DNA of 64,000 nucleotides from Rhodocyclales bacterium GT-UBC (GTDB lineage Bacteria > Pseudomonadota > Gammaproteobacteria > Burkholderiales > Rhodocyclaceae): NCBI GenBank assembly GCA_003583745.1, contig QXPY01000001.1:124001-188000 (forward strand), given 5' to 3'. Below the pieces are notes generated by a model. That model searched no databases. It was not told where the DNA came from and saw only the letters and a list, made by a program, of their open reading frames with translations. The translations under genes and the position numbers were made by a program. This document shows positions 52,534 through 61,432 of this stretch, one piece after another. Each line of letters begins with the position of its first letter. Position 1 is the first letter of the stretch.

Positions 52534-53046
52534 ATGTTCAAGAATCTGCTTCATCGCAGCATCCTGGCGGCCGCATTGGCTGCCAGCGCCCAGTCAGCGC
52601 TGGCCGTGCCATCGCCGGATGAGGTATTTGACCGTTATGTCGCGGCTGCCAACGCCGCTGACATGACAACGGTTCGCGACTTGATCGCAGCCGACGTCGA
52701 ACGTTCCGACTTTGTCGGGTGCCGGCCCGAGATGGATAACCCGGCCTGTCTGGCGCATTACATCCAGAGCACGATCGTCGCTCCACAAGGCCGGATCACG
52801 GTGTTGCGCCGCCACCTGGACGGCGATGTCGTCACCGCCGAACTGGCTGTGCGCAGCCGGCTGGCCGAACGGGCCGGGGTCGAGCGCATTCTCGGCCGCG
52901 ACGTGGTGCGCATCGCCGAGGGCCGGATCCGCGCCTTCCGTTTCATTCCCGATTTTTCCGACGAACCCACTGCGGTGTTCTTCGGCACGCTTGGCATCGG
53001 GCCGCGTGCTGTAGTACCGACCGCCCAAACCCGAGGAGGGCAATGA
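52534..53046 (+). CDS. Secreted NTF2/SnoaL-like protein
   Basis: The product has 170 residues. A signal peptide (MFKNLLHRSILAAALAASAQSALA) precedes an NTF2-like domain: SPDEVFDRYVAAANAADMTTVRDLIAADVERSDF, IRAFRFIPDF. Two Cys (VGCRPEMDNPAC) may form a disulfide. AAAGGA lies upstream. It could be a periplasmic binding or isomerising factor for the substrate. It is a second NTF2-like gene in the cluster and overlaps the next gene by four bases. Confidence 0.75.
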   Translation: MFKNLLHRSILAAALAASAQSALAVPSPDEVFDRYVAAANAADMTTVRDLIAADVERSDFVGCRPEMDNPACLAHYIQSTIVAPQGRITVLRRHLDGDVVTAELAVRSRLAERAGVERILGRDVVRIAEGRIRAFRFIPDFSDEPTAVFFGTLGIGPRAVVPTAQTRGGQ

Positions 53047-54209
53047 TGTTCAAGTATTTTCCTAGCAATTACGTCTGGAATCTCTCCGTAGACCTGGCGA
53101 TCGAGATGGGCGCCCGCATTGGCGAAATCGAGCAGATGTGTGCCCCGCTGCAAGAAGCCGCCAAGGCGCCCGATGCCGCCGGAACCAAGGCTTTTCGCGA
53201 AACCTGGGTGGCCATGGCCGATCAGCTCTGCGCCCTGGCCGAGGAAGACCGGGAACGCGGGCGCCTGTTTTCGGCTGGCGAGAAGCTGCGGCGTGCCGCC
53301 GGCTACCTGATCACGGCCGAGCGCCTGCAGGCGCATGACGCACCGGGCCGCCTCGATCTCTATCGGCGGGAGCTGGCGCTCTTTCTCGAAGGTTCGCGCC
53401 TGATGGGCGACCGCCTGCAGCGAGTCGAAATTCCCTATGCCGGCAAGCATCTCTCGGCCCTTTACCTGCCGGCCGAAGGTCTGAAGCCGGGCGAGCGTGC
53501 CCCCTTGCTGGTGCAGTTGAACGGGCTCGATTCGACCAAGGAAATGAAGTACCTGGTCGGTCTGCCCGCCTGGCTTGCCAAGCGCGGCGTCTCTTCGCTG
53601 GTGGTCGACCAGCCGGGTAGCGGCGAGGCCTTGCGCCTGAGCGGTTTGACTGCCCGTTTCGACACCGAGCATTGGGCCAGTCGCATTGTCGATTGGCTGG
53701 AACAGCATCCCGAGGTCGATGCCAAGCGTATCGGCTGCGAAGGCGTTTCCTTGGGCGGCTATTACTGTCCGCGGGCGGTGGCGATGGAACCGCGGTTCGC
53801 CTGCGGCGTCGCCTGGGGGGCCAACCATGACTGGCGCGAGGTACAGAAACGCCGTCTGGAAAAAGAGGGCGATTTTCCGGTACCGCATTACTGGGCGCAC
53901 GTGTCGTGGGTATGGGGGGCAAAGGATATCGACGACTTCATGCGGATCGCCGAGAACGTGCATTTGGACGGCGTCGTCGAAAAGATCAAGGTGCCTTTCC
54001 TGGTCACGCACGGCGAGCACGACTCGCAGATTCCCTTGAAGTGGGCGCACCGTACCTACGAGCAGCTGGTCAACAGCCCGAAGCGCGAGTTGAAGATCTT
54101 CACCGATCGAGAAGGCGGCGCGCAGCACGCCAGCTTCGACAACAGCATCAACGCCGGCCACTACATCGCCGACTGGGTGGCTGAAACCCTGGGCGGTCGT
54201 CTCGCCTGA
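53043..54209 (+). CDS. Alpha/beta hydrolase (2,6-dihydroxypseudooxynicotine hydrolase-like C-C hydrolase)
   Basis: The protein has 388 residues. A helical N-terminal cap region (residues 1-120) precedes the alpha/beta core with LLVQLNGLDSTKEM (oxyanion region), nucleophile Ser in CEGVSLGGYY near residue 237, VTHGEHDSQIP (Asp) and GAQHASFDN (His). The triad is visible. This arrangement resembles hydrolases that split C-C bonds in diketone-type intermediates. It stands just before an extradiol-type dioxygenase, whose product it would hydrolyse. Confidence 0.83.
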   Translation: MMFKYFPSNYVWNLSVDLAIEMGARIGEIEQMCAPLQEAAKAPDAAGTKAFRETWVAMADQLCALAEEDRERGRLFSAGEKLRRAAGYLITAERLQAHDAPGRLDLYRRELALFLEGSRLMGDRLQRVEIPYAGKHLSALYLPAEGLKPGERAPLLVQLNGLDSTKEMKYLVGLPAWLAKRGVSSLVVDQPGSGEALRLSGLTARFDTEHWASRIVDWLEQHPEVDAKRIGCEGVSLGGYYCPRAVAMEPRFACGVAWGANHDWREVQKRRLEKEGDFPVPHYWAHVSWVWGAKDIDDFMRIAENVHLDGVVEKIKVPFLVTHGEHDSQIPLKWAHRTYEQLVNSPKRELKIFTDREGGAQHASFDNSINAGHYIADWVAETLGGRLA

Positions 54210-54265
54210 TTCCGAACCGTCAATTGAACCCCGTTATTACCGTCATTTCCCAAGGAAAAATCACC

Positions 54266-55210
54266 ATGAACATTACTGGACTGGAAACCCTGGTCTTCGG
54301 CGTCGAGGACCTCGCCGCCTGCCGTCAGTATCTGCTCGATTACGGCCTGCACGCGGCGGCCGATGACCCCAACCGGCTGCTTGCCCTCGATGGCAGCGGC
54401 GTTGAGCTCTATCCGGCCGACGACGCCAGCCTGCCGTCCGCGCCGAATGGCTGCCAGTTGCGCCTGGCGGTGATGGGCGTTGCCGACGAAGCGACGCTGC
54501 AAGCCATCGCCGAAGAACTGGGCAAGGATCGCGAGGTCCATCGTGTTGACGGGCGTCTGCAGTCGGTGGACGATGCCGGCTTCGCCATTGCCTTCCAGGT
54601 CAGCCGCCGCCAGCCTTTGCCCCTGATCGGCGAAATCTCGAATGCGCCGGGTTCGCCCATCCAGCGCGTGCCCAACCAGCTGGGGGTCGTTGCCGGGCGC
54701 GAAGCCATTCAGCCGCGCGCCTTGTCGCACCTGGTCTATTTCGTCCCCGACCTGGCCAAGGCCGAGCGCTTCTATGTCGAGCGCCTCGGTTTCCGCGTCA
54801 CCGACCGTTTCGACGGCGTCGGCCCTTTCATCCAGCCGGCCGGTTCGCTGGAGCACCACACCCATTTCCTGATCGGCGCGCCGGCATTCATGCATGGCGT
54901 CGAGCACTTTACCTTCCACTTCGGTGGCCCCACCGAGGTGATCCAGAACGGCAGCCGCTTCGTCAAGGCCGGTTATCAGGCTTTCTGGGGCCCCGGCCGG
55001 CACATCTTCGGCTCCAACTGGTTCTGGTACTTCAATAGCCCCTTCGGTTGCCATGTCGAGATGGATGCGGACATGGATCTGCACGACAACACCTGGCGGC
55101 CGCGCCTGGCGCCGCTCGGCGCGGACGCTTCGCAAGCCTTCCTGCTGCGTCGTCGCGACAACTGGATGCCGGGTCCCGGCACGCCGGAAAACGGCGACTA
55201 CGCCAACTGA
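54266..55210 (+). CDS. VOC-fold extradiol-type dioxygenase
   Basis: The protein has 314 residues and two VOC modules. The second has all three candidate metal ligands: His in LSHLVYFVPDL, His in EHFTFHFGGP and Glu in CHVEMDADMD, as in type I extradiol catechol dioxygenases (2-His-1-Glu, Fe(II)). HTHFLIG lies between them. The first module (LETLVFGVEDLAACRQYLLDYGL) lacks the ligands, as usual. It probably cleaves a catechol-type ring meta to the hydroxyls. The start at 54266 has AAGGAAA upstream. Confidence 0.85.
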   Translation: MNITGLETLVFGVEDLAACRQYLLDYGLHAAADDPNRLLALDGSGVELYPADDASLPSAPNGCQLRLAVMGVADEATLQAIAEELGKDREVHRVDGRLQSVDDAGFAIAFQVSRRQPLPLIGEISNAPGSPIQRVPNQLGVVAGREAIQPRALSHLVYFVPDLAKAERFYVERLGFRVTDRFDGVGPFIQPAGSLEHHTHFLIGAPAFMHGVEHFTFHFGGPTEVIQNGSRFVKAGYQAFWGPGRHIFGSNWFWYFNSPFGCHVEMDADMDLHDNTWRPRLAPLGADASQAFLLRRRDNWMPGPGTPENGDYAN

Positions 55211-55239
55211 AACCCAGCCGTATCCAGCCGAGCCCAATT

Positions 55240-55626
55240 ATGCCCAAGTCGCCGACCGTCCCGAACTGCCACGCTCAGCCGCTGTGTCACCTCAGTGAAC
55301 TGGGCGAGGGCTCGGCACGCGGTTTCCTGCCCGATGAGGACGGCCAGGATCGCATCTTCATCGTTTGCCATGAGGGGCGGCTGCATGCCTGGCGCAACGC
55401 CTGTCCGCATCTGGCCGGCGCGCCGATGGCCTGGAAGCGCGATGCCTATCTCAGCCCGGATGGCCGGCAGGTCATGTGCCATGCGCATGGCGCCCGTTTC
55501 GAACCCGATAGTGGCCTGTGCGTGCATGGGCCCTGTCTCGGGCAACGCCTGGAAAGCGTGGCCTTGCATATTTCTACCAGCGGTCAGGTCAGTCTGGCTG
55601 ACCCACACCTAACATGCTCCGTGTGA
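55240..55626 (+). CDS. Rieske [2Fe-2S] ferredoxin-like protein
   Basis: The product has 128 residues. CPHLAG (C-x-H) and CHAHGARF (C-x2-H) are the four ligands of a Rieske cluster. It has the size of a stand-alone Rieske protein. The ATG start at 55240 is 27 bases after the dioxygenase stop and has no clear ribosome site. It may feed electrons to an oxygenase; no catalytic Rieske oxygenase subunit is in the window. Confidence 0.82.
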   Translation: MPKSPTVPNCHAQPLCHLSELGEGSARGFLPDEDGQDRIFIVCHEGRLHAWRNACPHLAGAPMAWKRDAYLSPDGRQVMCHAHGARFEPDSGLCVHGPCLGQRLESVALHISTSGQVSLADPHLTCSV

Positions 55627-55652
55627 GTGAGACAACAGAAAAGGAAAATAAC

Positions 55653-56783
55653 ATGAGCGCAATCAACAACGCCCTGGTGGTCGGTGGCGGTTTTTCCGGC
55701 ATGGCGGCCGCGATTCAGATGCGGCGAGCCGGTATTGCCGTCGATCTGGTCGAAATCGATCCGGCCTGGTGCCCGTTGGGTGCCGGCATCACGATCAACG
55801 GGCCAACCTTGCGGGCCCTGGAGCAACTCGGCGTTTACGAGCGCTTCAAGGCGGAAGGCTGGGTCTCGGCCGGGGTCGATTTCTATACCCAGGCCGGCCA
55901 TCACCTGGCGACCATGCCGACGCCGCCGGTGGTCGGCTCCGAGGTGCTGGGCGGTGGCGGCATCATGCGGCCGGCGCTGGCGCGCATGTTGGCCGATGCG
56001 ACGCGAGCGGCCGGAGTCAATGTCATCCTCGGCCAGACCTGGCGCGAAATCGAACAGTATGGCGATCGGGTCGAAGTGAGCTTCACCGGCGGCGAGCGAC
56101 GCAGCTACGACCTGGTGGTGGCGGCCGACGGGGTGCATTCCCCGCTGCGCGGCAAGCTGATGCCGGAGATCGGCCCGCTGCAATACATCGGTCAGGGAGT
56201 CTGGCGCGCCGTCTGTCCTCGTCCGGATGGCGTGGTGCGGCCGGCCATGTGGTTGGGGCACCACATCAAATGCGGGGTCAATCCCTGTTCCACGACCCAG
56301 ATGTACCTTTTCGTCACGGAAGACCGGCCGACCAAGGAACATATCGACCCGGCCACTTGGCCAGCCGTATTGCAAGGCCTGCTCGAACCGTTCGCGCATC
56401 CCATCCTGCAGGCCTTGATCCCGCACATGGCCAAGCCGGAAGCGGCGATCGACTACCGTCCGTTGGCCAACCTGCTGGTGCCGACGCCATGGAATCGCGG
56501 GCGCGTCGTCTTCATCGGCGATACCGTGGCCGCCACCACGCCGCATCTGGCCTCCGGCGCCGGCATCGGTATCGAAAGCGGCATCGTGCTGGGCGAGGAA
56601 CTGGCCCGGCACGCTGACCTGCAAGCCGCCCTGGACGCCTTCCACGCCCGTCGTTTCGAGCGCTGTCGCCTGGTCGTCAAGAACTCCGAGCGTCTGTGCA
56701 AGATCGAGGTCGAGGGCGGCGACAAGGAAGAACACGGCCGCATCATGCGCGAATCGATGATGGCCCTGGCCCAGCCGATCTGA
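55653..56783 (+). CDS. FAD-dependent monooxygenase (class A flavoprotein hydroxylase)
   Basis: The protein has 376 residues. The N-terminal dinucleotide fold is VVGGGFSGMAAAIQMRRAGI, the middle has YDLVVAADGVHSPLRG (DG motif), and the end has GRVVFIGDTVAATTPHLASGAGIGIESGIVLGEEL (GD motif binding FAD). This is the pattern of single-component aromatic hydroxylases. It probably hydroxylates the ring before cleavage. AAGGAAA stands six bases before the ATG. Confidence 0.88.
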   Translation: MSAINNALVVGGGFSGMAAAIQMRRAGIAVDLVEIDPAWCPLGAGITINGPTLRALEQLGVYERFKAEGWVSAGVDFYTQAGHHLATMPTPPVVGSEVLGGGGIMRPALARMLADATRAAGVNVILGQTWREIEQYGDRVEVSFTGGERRSYDLVVAADGVHSPLRGKLMPEIGPLQYIGQGVWRAVCPRPDGVVRPAMWLGHHIKCGVNPCSTTQMYLFVTEDRPTKEHIDPATWPAVLQGLLEPFAHPILQALIPHMAKPEAAIDYRPLANLLVPTPWNRGRVVFIGDTVAATTPHLASGAGIGIESGIVLGEELARHADLQAALDAFHARRFERCRLVVKNSERLCKIEVEGGDKEEHGRIMRESMMALAQPI

Positions 56784-56796
56784 ATCGGGGGACGCC

Positions 56797-57951
56797 ATGA
56801 CAAGCACCGAAAATTGGCAGGGCCAGTTGGCCCTGATGGTGGCGCATTGCGCCGGGATGGTAGCGCTGGTCGCGCTGCCGGTCCTGGTTGGCACGCTGGT
56901 CGCGCAGTACGGCTTCGATGCCCAGCGGGCGGGTGGGCTGGTGACGCTCTACCTGGGGGGGGCGGTGGCCGGCAGCCTGTTCTTTGCGCCGTATCTCAAT
57001 CGCTTCCATGCGCGGTCGGCCGCCACAGCCGGCTACGCCTGCGCCGCGCTGGCCTTCGCCGGCCTTGCCGGCAGCGGCGACTACGGTGCGATGGCCTTGC
57101 TCCACGGTTTGGCCGGCATTGCTGCCGGCAGCGCCCTGAGCTTCACCCACGGCACCATCGGGCGAAGTGCGCAGCCGCACCGGCTGTTCGGCATGGTCAG
57201 TATTGCCCTCGGCATATTCGCCATCGCCTTTCTCGGCGGTACGCCCAAACTGGTGGCCATGGTCGGCGGCCCGGCGCTGTACTGGGTGCTCGGGGCCAGC
57301 ATGCTCGCTGCCGCCTGTGTTGCCGCCATCGCTTTTCCGACGGCGCCGCAAGGCGAGCGCTCTAGTGGGGGTGCGGGGGAGGCCGGGCAGCCGTTGAGCG
57401 CGGCGGCATGGCTGGGTGCCGTGGGCCTCGCTTTTTTCTCGCTGATGAATGCGACGGTGTTCAGCTTCGTCGAGCGTATCGGCATCGAGCGCGGTTTCGG
57501 CAGCGAAGCGGTGAGCGGTGTGCTGGTTGCCATCGGCCTCATCAACCTCTTCCCGGCGCCGCTTGCCGTTTTTCTCGAACGGCGCTGGTCGGCGCGTGCG
57601 GTGGTGCTCGCCGGTCCACTGGTGCTGGCGGTGCTCGCCTTGGTCGTCACCCGCAGTGTGGATTTCCTGCCCTATGCGGCGGCGGCCGGCTTTTTACCAG
57701 GGGTGTTGCTCTTCGTTCATACCTTCGCTTTCGGCCTGCTCGCCCGGCTCGACCCGAGCGGCCGCATCCTCGCCGCGACGCCAGCGATGATGATGACCGG
57801 CGCGGCGCTCGGGCCGATTCTCGGTGGCACCGTGGTCACGCTGGCCGGCTATGACAACCTGGGGCTGGTGGTGGTGCTGGTCGCGCCGCTGGCGATCGCC
57901 TGCTTTGCCCGGGCGCGGCCCGCTCCGGCGGTTGCCGCCCAGATCACCTGA
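56797..57951 (+). CDS. MFS transporter
   Basis: The protein has 384 residues, about 12 transmembrane helices and the short cytoplasmic loops of the MFS. The two halves start with LALMVAHCAGMVALVALPVLVGTLV and LGAVGLAFFSLMNATVFSF. It lies 13 bases after the monooxygenase gene. It likely imports the substrate or exports an intermediate at the inner membrane; specificity cannot be read. Confidence 0.85.
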   Translation: MTSTENWQGQLALMVAHCAGMVALVALPVLVGTLVAQYGFDAQRAGGLVTLYLGGAVAGSLFFAPYLNRFHARSAATAGYACAALAFAGLAGSGDYGAMALLHGLAGIAAGSALSFTHGTIGRSAQPHRLFGMVSIALGIFAIAFLGGTPKLVAMVGGPALYWVLGASMLAAACVAAIAFPTAPQGERSSGGAGEAGQPLSAAAWLGAVGLAFFSLMNATVFSFVERIGIERGFGSEAVSGVLVAIGLINLFPAPLAVFLERRWSARAVVLAGPLVLAVLALVVTRSVDFLPYAAAAGFLPGVLLFVHTFAFGLLARLDPSGRILAATPAMMMTGAALGPILGGTVVTLAGYDNLGLVVVLVAPLAIACFARARPAPAVAAQIT

Positions 57952-58005
57952 CGGCCAGCCGGTTTCGCAGACCGTCCGATCAAACCCTTTATTCAAGGAC
58001 AATCA

Positions 58006-58590
58006 ATGAGCTTTCCTCCCATCATCCGCATCGTTACCGGCCATGATGCCGACGGTAAGGCCATCGTCGCCAGCCACGGTCCTTTGCCGACTGCGGTCGA
58101 GATCGCCGCCATTCCTGGCACCGTCTTCCACGAGGTCTGGGCCACGACCGAGACGCCCGCGTTGCTGGACAACGGCGCCGACCCGACGCTCGGCGCGCTG
58201 ATGCTGCCGCCGCCCAAGCACGGCACGCGCATGCGCTTCGTTGACATTCCGCCCGATACCGCCGAGTTCCTCGCCCACGGCGCGGCCAAGATGCACGACG
58301 CTTTCGAGCAAATTGGCGATTCCGCAGCGTCGACGGTGAAAGCCGATTCGCCCCATCCGCTGATGCATCGCACCGAGTCCATCGACTACGGTATTGTCAT
58401 CGAAGGCGAGATGACTCTGCTGCTCGACGATTCAGCGGTTCTGCTCAAACCCGGCAGCGTCGTCGTCCAGCGCGGCACCAACCACGCCTGGGCCAACCGT
58501 TCCGGCAAGCCATGTCGCATGCTGTTCATCCTGGTCGATGGCATTTACGACCCGGCCATCGCCGCCGCGTTGGCGCAGCGTCAGGGATGA
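58006..58590 (+). CDS. Cupin-domain protein
   Basis: The product has 194 residues. The cupin motifs are SIDYGIVIEGEMTLLLDDSAVLLKPGSVVVQRGTNHAWANRSGKPCRM, with Glu and His ligands (G-x-E-x-L, H-x-W). Cupins of this size act as dioxygenases, isomerases or sensors. It ends by ATGA overlap with the SDR gene. Its role in the pathway is open. Confidence 0.82.
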   Translation: MSFPPIIRIVTGHDADGKAIVASHGPLPTAVEIAAIPGTVFHEVWATTETPALLDNGADPTLGALMLPPPKHGTRMRFVDIPPDTAEFLAHGAAKMHDAFEQIGDSAASTVKADSPHPLMHRTESIDYGIVIEGEMTLLLDDSAVLLKPGSVVVQRGTNHAWANRSGKPCRMLFILVDGIYDPAIAAALAQRQG

Positions 58591-59372
58591 GCGGAGCGAT
58601 GTCCGGGCTGTTCGACCTGCATGGCCAAGTGGTCCTGGTCACCGGTGCCACCGGTGGCCTGGGAATGGCGATTGTCGAGGCCATGGCCGCCGCCGGTGCG
58701 ACGGTGGTGGTTTCCGACCGGGACGCTGTCCGCTGCGAGGAAAGCGTCCGGCGCCTGCGCCTGGCCGGCTACCTTGCCCATGCGGCGGTTTGCGACCTGA
58801 CGCTCGTTAGCGACCTCGATGCCATGGTGGGCGACGTGATCGCCCGCTGCGGGAAGATCGATATTCTGGTCTGCAATGCCGGTGTGCAGGGACTGGCCGG
58901 ACCGATCGGCGCGACCGACGACACCGACTGGGAGCAGGTCATGGGCCTCAACCTGAAGAGCGCACTGCAACTCTGTGCGCGGGTTATTCCCGGCATGGCG
59001 GGGCGCGGTAGTGGTTCGGTGATCCTGATGTCGAGCATCGCCGGCCTGCGTGGCAACCGGGCGATCGGCCTCTACGGGGTGTCGAAGGCCGGCCTCGCCC
59101 AGCTGGCGCGCAACCTGGCGGTGGAGTGGGGGGCGCAGGGGGTACGCGTCAATGCCATTTCCCCCGGCCTGATCCGCACGCCACTCGCCGAGCGTCTGTT
59201 GGCCGACGAAGCCTTCATGGCTCGCCGCCTGGCCTTGACGCCGCTGCGCCGGGTTGGCGAACCGGCGGAGGTCGCCGGTATCGCGGTGCTGCTCGCTTCG
59301 CCTGCGGGTGCCTTCATTACCGGGCAGAACCTGGTGGTCGATGGTGGCACGACGATCAGCGACGGCAACTGA
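58587..59372 (+). CDS. Short-chain dehydrogenase/reductase (SDR)
   Basis: The protein has 261 residues. It has the cofactor loop VTGATGGLGMAIVE, NAG in LVCNAGVQGL, catalytic Ser in ILMSSIAG, and YGVSKAG (Tyr-x3-Lys), and ends in ITGQNLVVDGGTTIS. It is a classical NAD(P)-dependent oxidoreductase. It is coupled to the cupin gene and precedes the epimerase gene by 14 bases. Confidence 0.92.
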   Translation: MSGAMSGLFDLHGQVVLVTGATGGLGMAIVEAMAAAGATVVVSDRDAVRCEESVRRLRLAGYLAHAAVCDLTLVSDLDAMVGDVIARCGKIDILVCNAGVQGLAGPIGATDDTDWEQVMGLNLKSALQLCARVIPGMAGRGSGSVILMSSIAGLRGNRAIGLYGVSKAGLAQLARNLAVEWGAQGVRVNAISPGLIRTPLAERLLADEAFMARRLALTPLRRVGEPAEVAGIAVLLASPAGAFITGQNLVVDGGTTISDGN

Positions 59373-59386
59373 AAAGGAATCAGCAC

Positions 59387-60337
59387 ATGAGCCATATTCT
59401 TGTTACCGGTGCCCAGGGATTCGTCGGGCAGGCGCTCGTGCAGCGTCTGCTGGCCGATGGGCTGGGCGGCCGGCCGGTCGAGCGGCTGACCGCGCTCGAC
59501 CTCGCTTTTCCTGCACCACCGTCCGATTCGCGGGTATGCCAGATCGCCGGCAGCATCGCCGACCCGGCGCTCTACCGCGAGGCCTGCAATCGGCCCGTCG
59601 ATGCGGTGTTTCACTTGGCGAGCGTACCTGGCGGGGCAGCCGAGCAGAATTACGAACTGGGTCGCAGTATCAACCTTGAGGCAACGCTTGGGCTCCTTGA
59701 AACGATGCGCAACCAGGCGCGGCCGCCACGCTTCGTCTTCGCCAGCAGCGTTGCGGTTTACGGCGCCGACCTGCCGCAGTACGTCGATGCCCAGACGCAG
59801 CCCGCGCCGGGGCTGACCTACGGCGCCCACAAGCTGATCGGCGAAATCCTGGTGGCCGACGCCTCGCGCCGCGGCTGGGTGGTCGGCTGCTCGCTGCGGG
59901 TGCCTGGCGTGGTCGCCCGTCCCGGCGACGGGGCGGGGCTGATCTCGGCCTACATGAGCCGCCTGTTCTGGTGCCTGGCCGCCGGCGAGCCGATCACCGT
60001 GCCGGTTGGTCCGCACGGCACCTCATGGTGGATTTCGGTCGGTGCCTGCGTGGACAACCTGTTGCTCGCCGCAACCTTGCCGGCCGCGCGCCTGAATCCG
60101 CAGCGCTGCTATCAGATGCCGGCAGCCTGGCTGTCGGTGGCCGAGGTGGTGGATGCGCTAGCTCAACGCTTCGGCCCGCAATGCCGGGAGTTGGTGCGCT
60201 ACGCCCCGAACCCGCAGGTCGAACGCCTGTTCGCCGCCTACCCGGAACTCGATACGCACGAAGCCGAAGCGCTGGGTTTTGCCCACGACGGCTCGGCCGA
60301 GCAGCTGGTCGAGCGCGCCATCGCGCCGGGCCGTTGA
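59387..60337 (+). CDS. NAD-dependent epimerase/dehydratase (DenD-like extended SDR)
   Basis: The protein has 316 residues. It has the Rossmann loop VTGAQGFVGQALVQRLL, catalytic Ser (FASSVAVYG) and LTYGAHKLIGEIL (Tyr-x3-Lys). It belongs to extended SDRs and resembles D-erythronate dehydrogenase-type proteins. AAGGAAT stands upstream of the ATG. Its role in an aromatic pathway is unclear; it may oxidise a hydroxy-acid intermediate. Confidence 0.85.
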   Translation: MSHILVTGAQGFVGQALVQRLLADGLGGRPVERLTALDLAFPAPPSDSRVCQIAGSIADPALYREACNRPVDAVFHLASVPGGAAEQNYELGRSINLEATLGLLETMRNQARPPRFVFASSVAVYGADLPQYVDAQTQPAPGLTYGAHKLIGEILVADASRRGWVVGCSLRVPGVVARPGDGAGLISAYMSRLFWCLAAGEPITVPVGPHGTSWWISVGACVDNLLLAATLPAARLNPQRCYQMPAAWLSVAEVVDALAQRFGPQCRELVRYAPNPQVERLFAAYPELDTHEAEALGFAHDGSAEQLVERAIAPGR

Positions 60338-60386
60338 GCCTTAGCTTCACGCTAGCCCCCTTAATTTGAGAAAACACGGAGTGACC

Positions 60387-61412
60387 ATGTACCGACATCT
60401 GCTTGTGCCGATCGATGCTTCCCCACTCGCCAGCGCGACCATTGAGCAGGCGGTGGCCTTTGCCCGCACCGGCGGCGCACGGCTGACCTTTTTCCATGCC
60501 CGCCCGGACTATGCGGCGACCGGCGACGGGGCACTGCTGCACGCCATGGCCCCCGCCGAGTTCGACGAAGCGGCGGCCGGCAATGCCCGTGCCTTGCTCG
60601 CCAAAGCCGAGGCCGCGGCGCGGGCGGCCGGGGTGGAAAGCGACTCGCTGGCGGCAACCAGCGATCGCCCGCACGAGGCAATTTTGAACGCGGCGGCCGG
60701 CCTGGGCTGCGACTTGATTTTCATGGCCTCGCACGGCCGGCGCGGACTGAACCGGGTGTTCGCCGGTTCGATCACCCAGAAGGTGTTGCAGGAAACGACC
60801 TTGCCGGTCCTGGTGGCGGCTGTCGAGAACAACCTGGTGGCGAGCGACGAACAACGCGCGCTGAGCATCATCCGGGGCGAACACCGCTCCCTGGCTGCGG
60901 TCGTGCATGGATTGCAGCATCTGTTGAGGCAAATCACCGAATCGGCGCTGGCGCCCGATTTTGCCCTGCTGCGCTCGATGCTTTTCTATATCCAGGCCTT
61001 CCCCGAACGCCAGCACCATCCCAAGGAAAACCTTTACCTGTTCGCCCGCTTGCGTGAGCGAACGGGCGAATGCGACGCGCTGATCGACGAGTTGGAACGT
61101 CAGCATGTCGAGGGTGCCGCCTGTTTTGCCGAACTGCGCGCCGCCCTTGCCGCCTGGGAAGCCGGCACACCCGGGGGGGGCGAGCACTTCGCCAGGGTAT
61201 TCGCACGCTTTGCCGAAAGCCAATGGCAGCACATGGGAAGCGAGGAAAACCTCGTCCTGCCGGCGGCAAGCCGCCACCTGCGGGCTGAGGACTGGGCGGA
61301 AATCGTCCATGCCTTCGGCAGCAACGGCGACCCGCGTTTCGATGCGGAAGCTTCGTTTGAACACTTGTTCGCCCGGTTGATGAACCTGGCGGCAGGTCTT
61401 TCCCCGGCCTGA
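60387..61412 (+). CDS. UspA domain fused to hemerythrin-like domain
   Basis: The protein has 341 residues. Residues 1-145 are a universal stress domain (MYRHLLVPIDASPLASATIEQAVAFAR, IFMASHGRRGLNRVFAGSITQKVL, with ATP-loop G-x2-G-x9-G-S). Residues 160-335 are a hemerythrin HHE-type four-helix domain with possible iron ligands (IRGEHRSLAAVVHGL, FPERQHHPKENLYLF, ERQHVEGAACF, QHMGSEENLVLP). It may sense oxygen or protect oxygen- or iron-dependent steps. ATG at 60387 has GGAG six bases upstream. Confidence 0.85.
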   Translation: MYRHLLVPIDASPLASATIEQAVAFARTGGARLTFFHARPDYAATGDGALLHAMAPAEFDEAAAGNARALLAKAEAAARAAGVESDSLAATSDRPHEAILNAAAGLGCDLIFMASHGRRGLNRVFAGSITQKVLQETTLPVLVAAVENNLVASDEQRALSIIRGEHRSLAAVVHGLQHLLRQITESALAPDFALLRSMLFYIQAFPERQHHPKENLYLFARLRERTGECDALIDELERQHVEGAACFAELRAALAAWEAGTPGGGEHFARVFARFAESQWQHMGSEENLVLPAASRHLRAEDWAEIVHAFGSNGDPRFDAEASFEHLFARLMNLAAGLSPA

Positions 61413-61432
61413 TCCCGATTGGAGTTTGCCCA

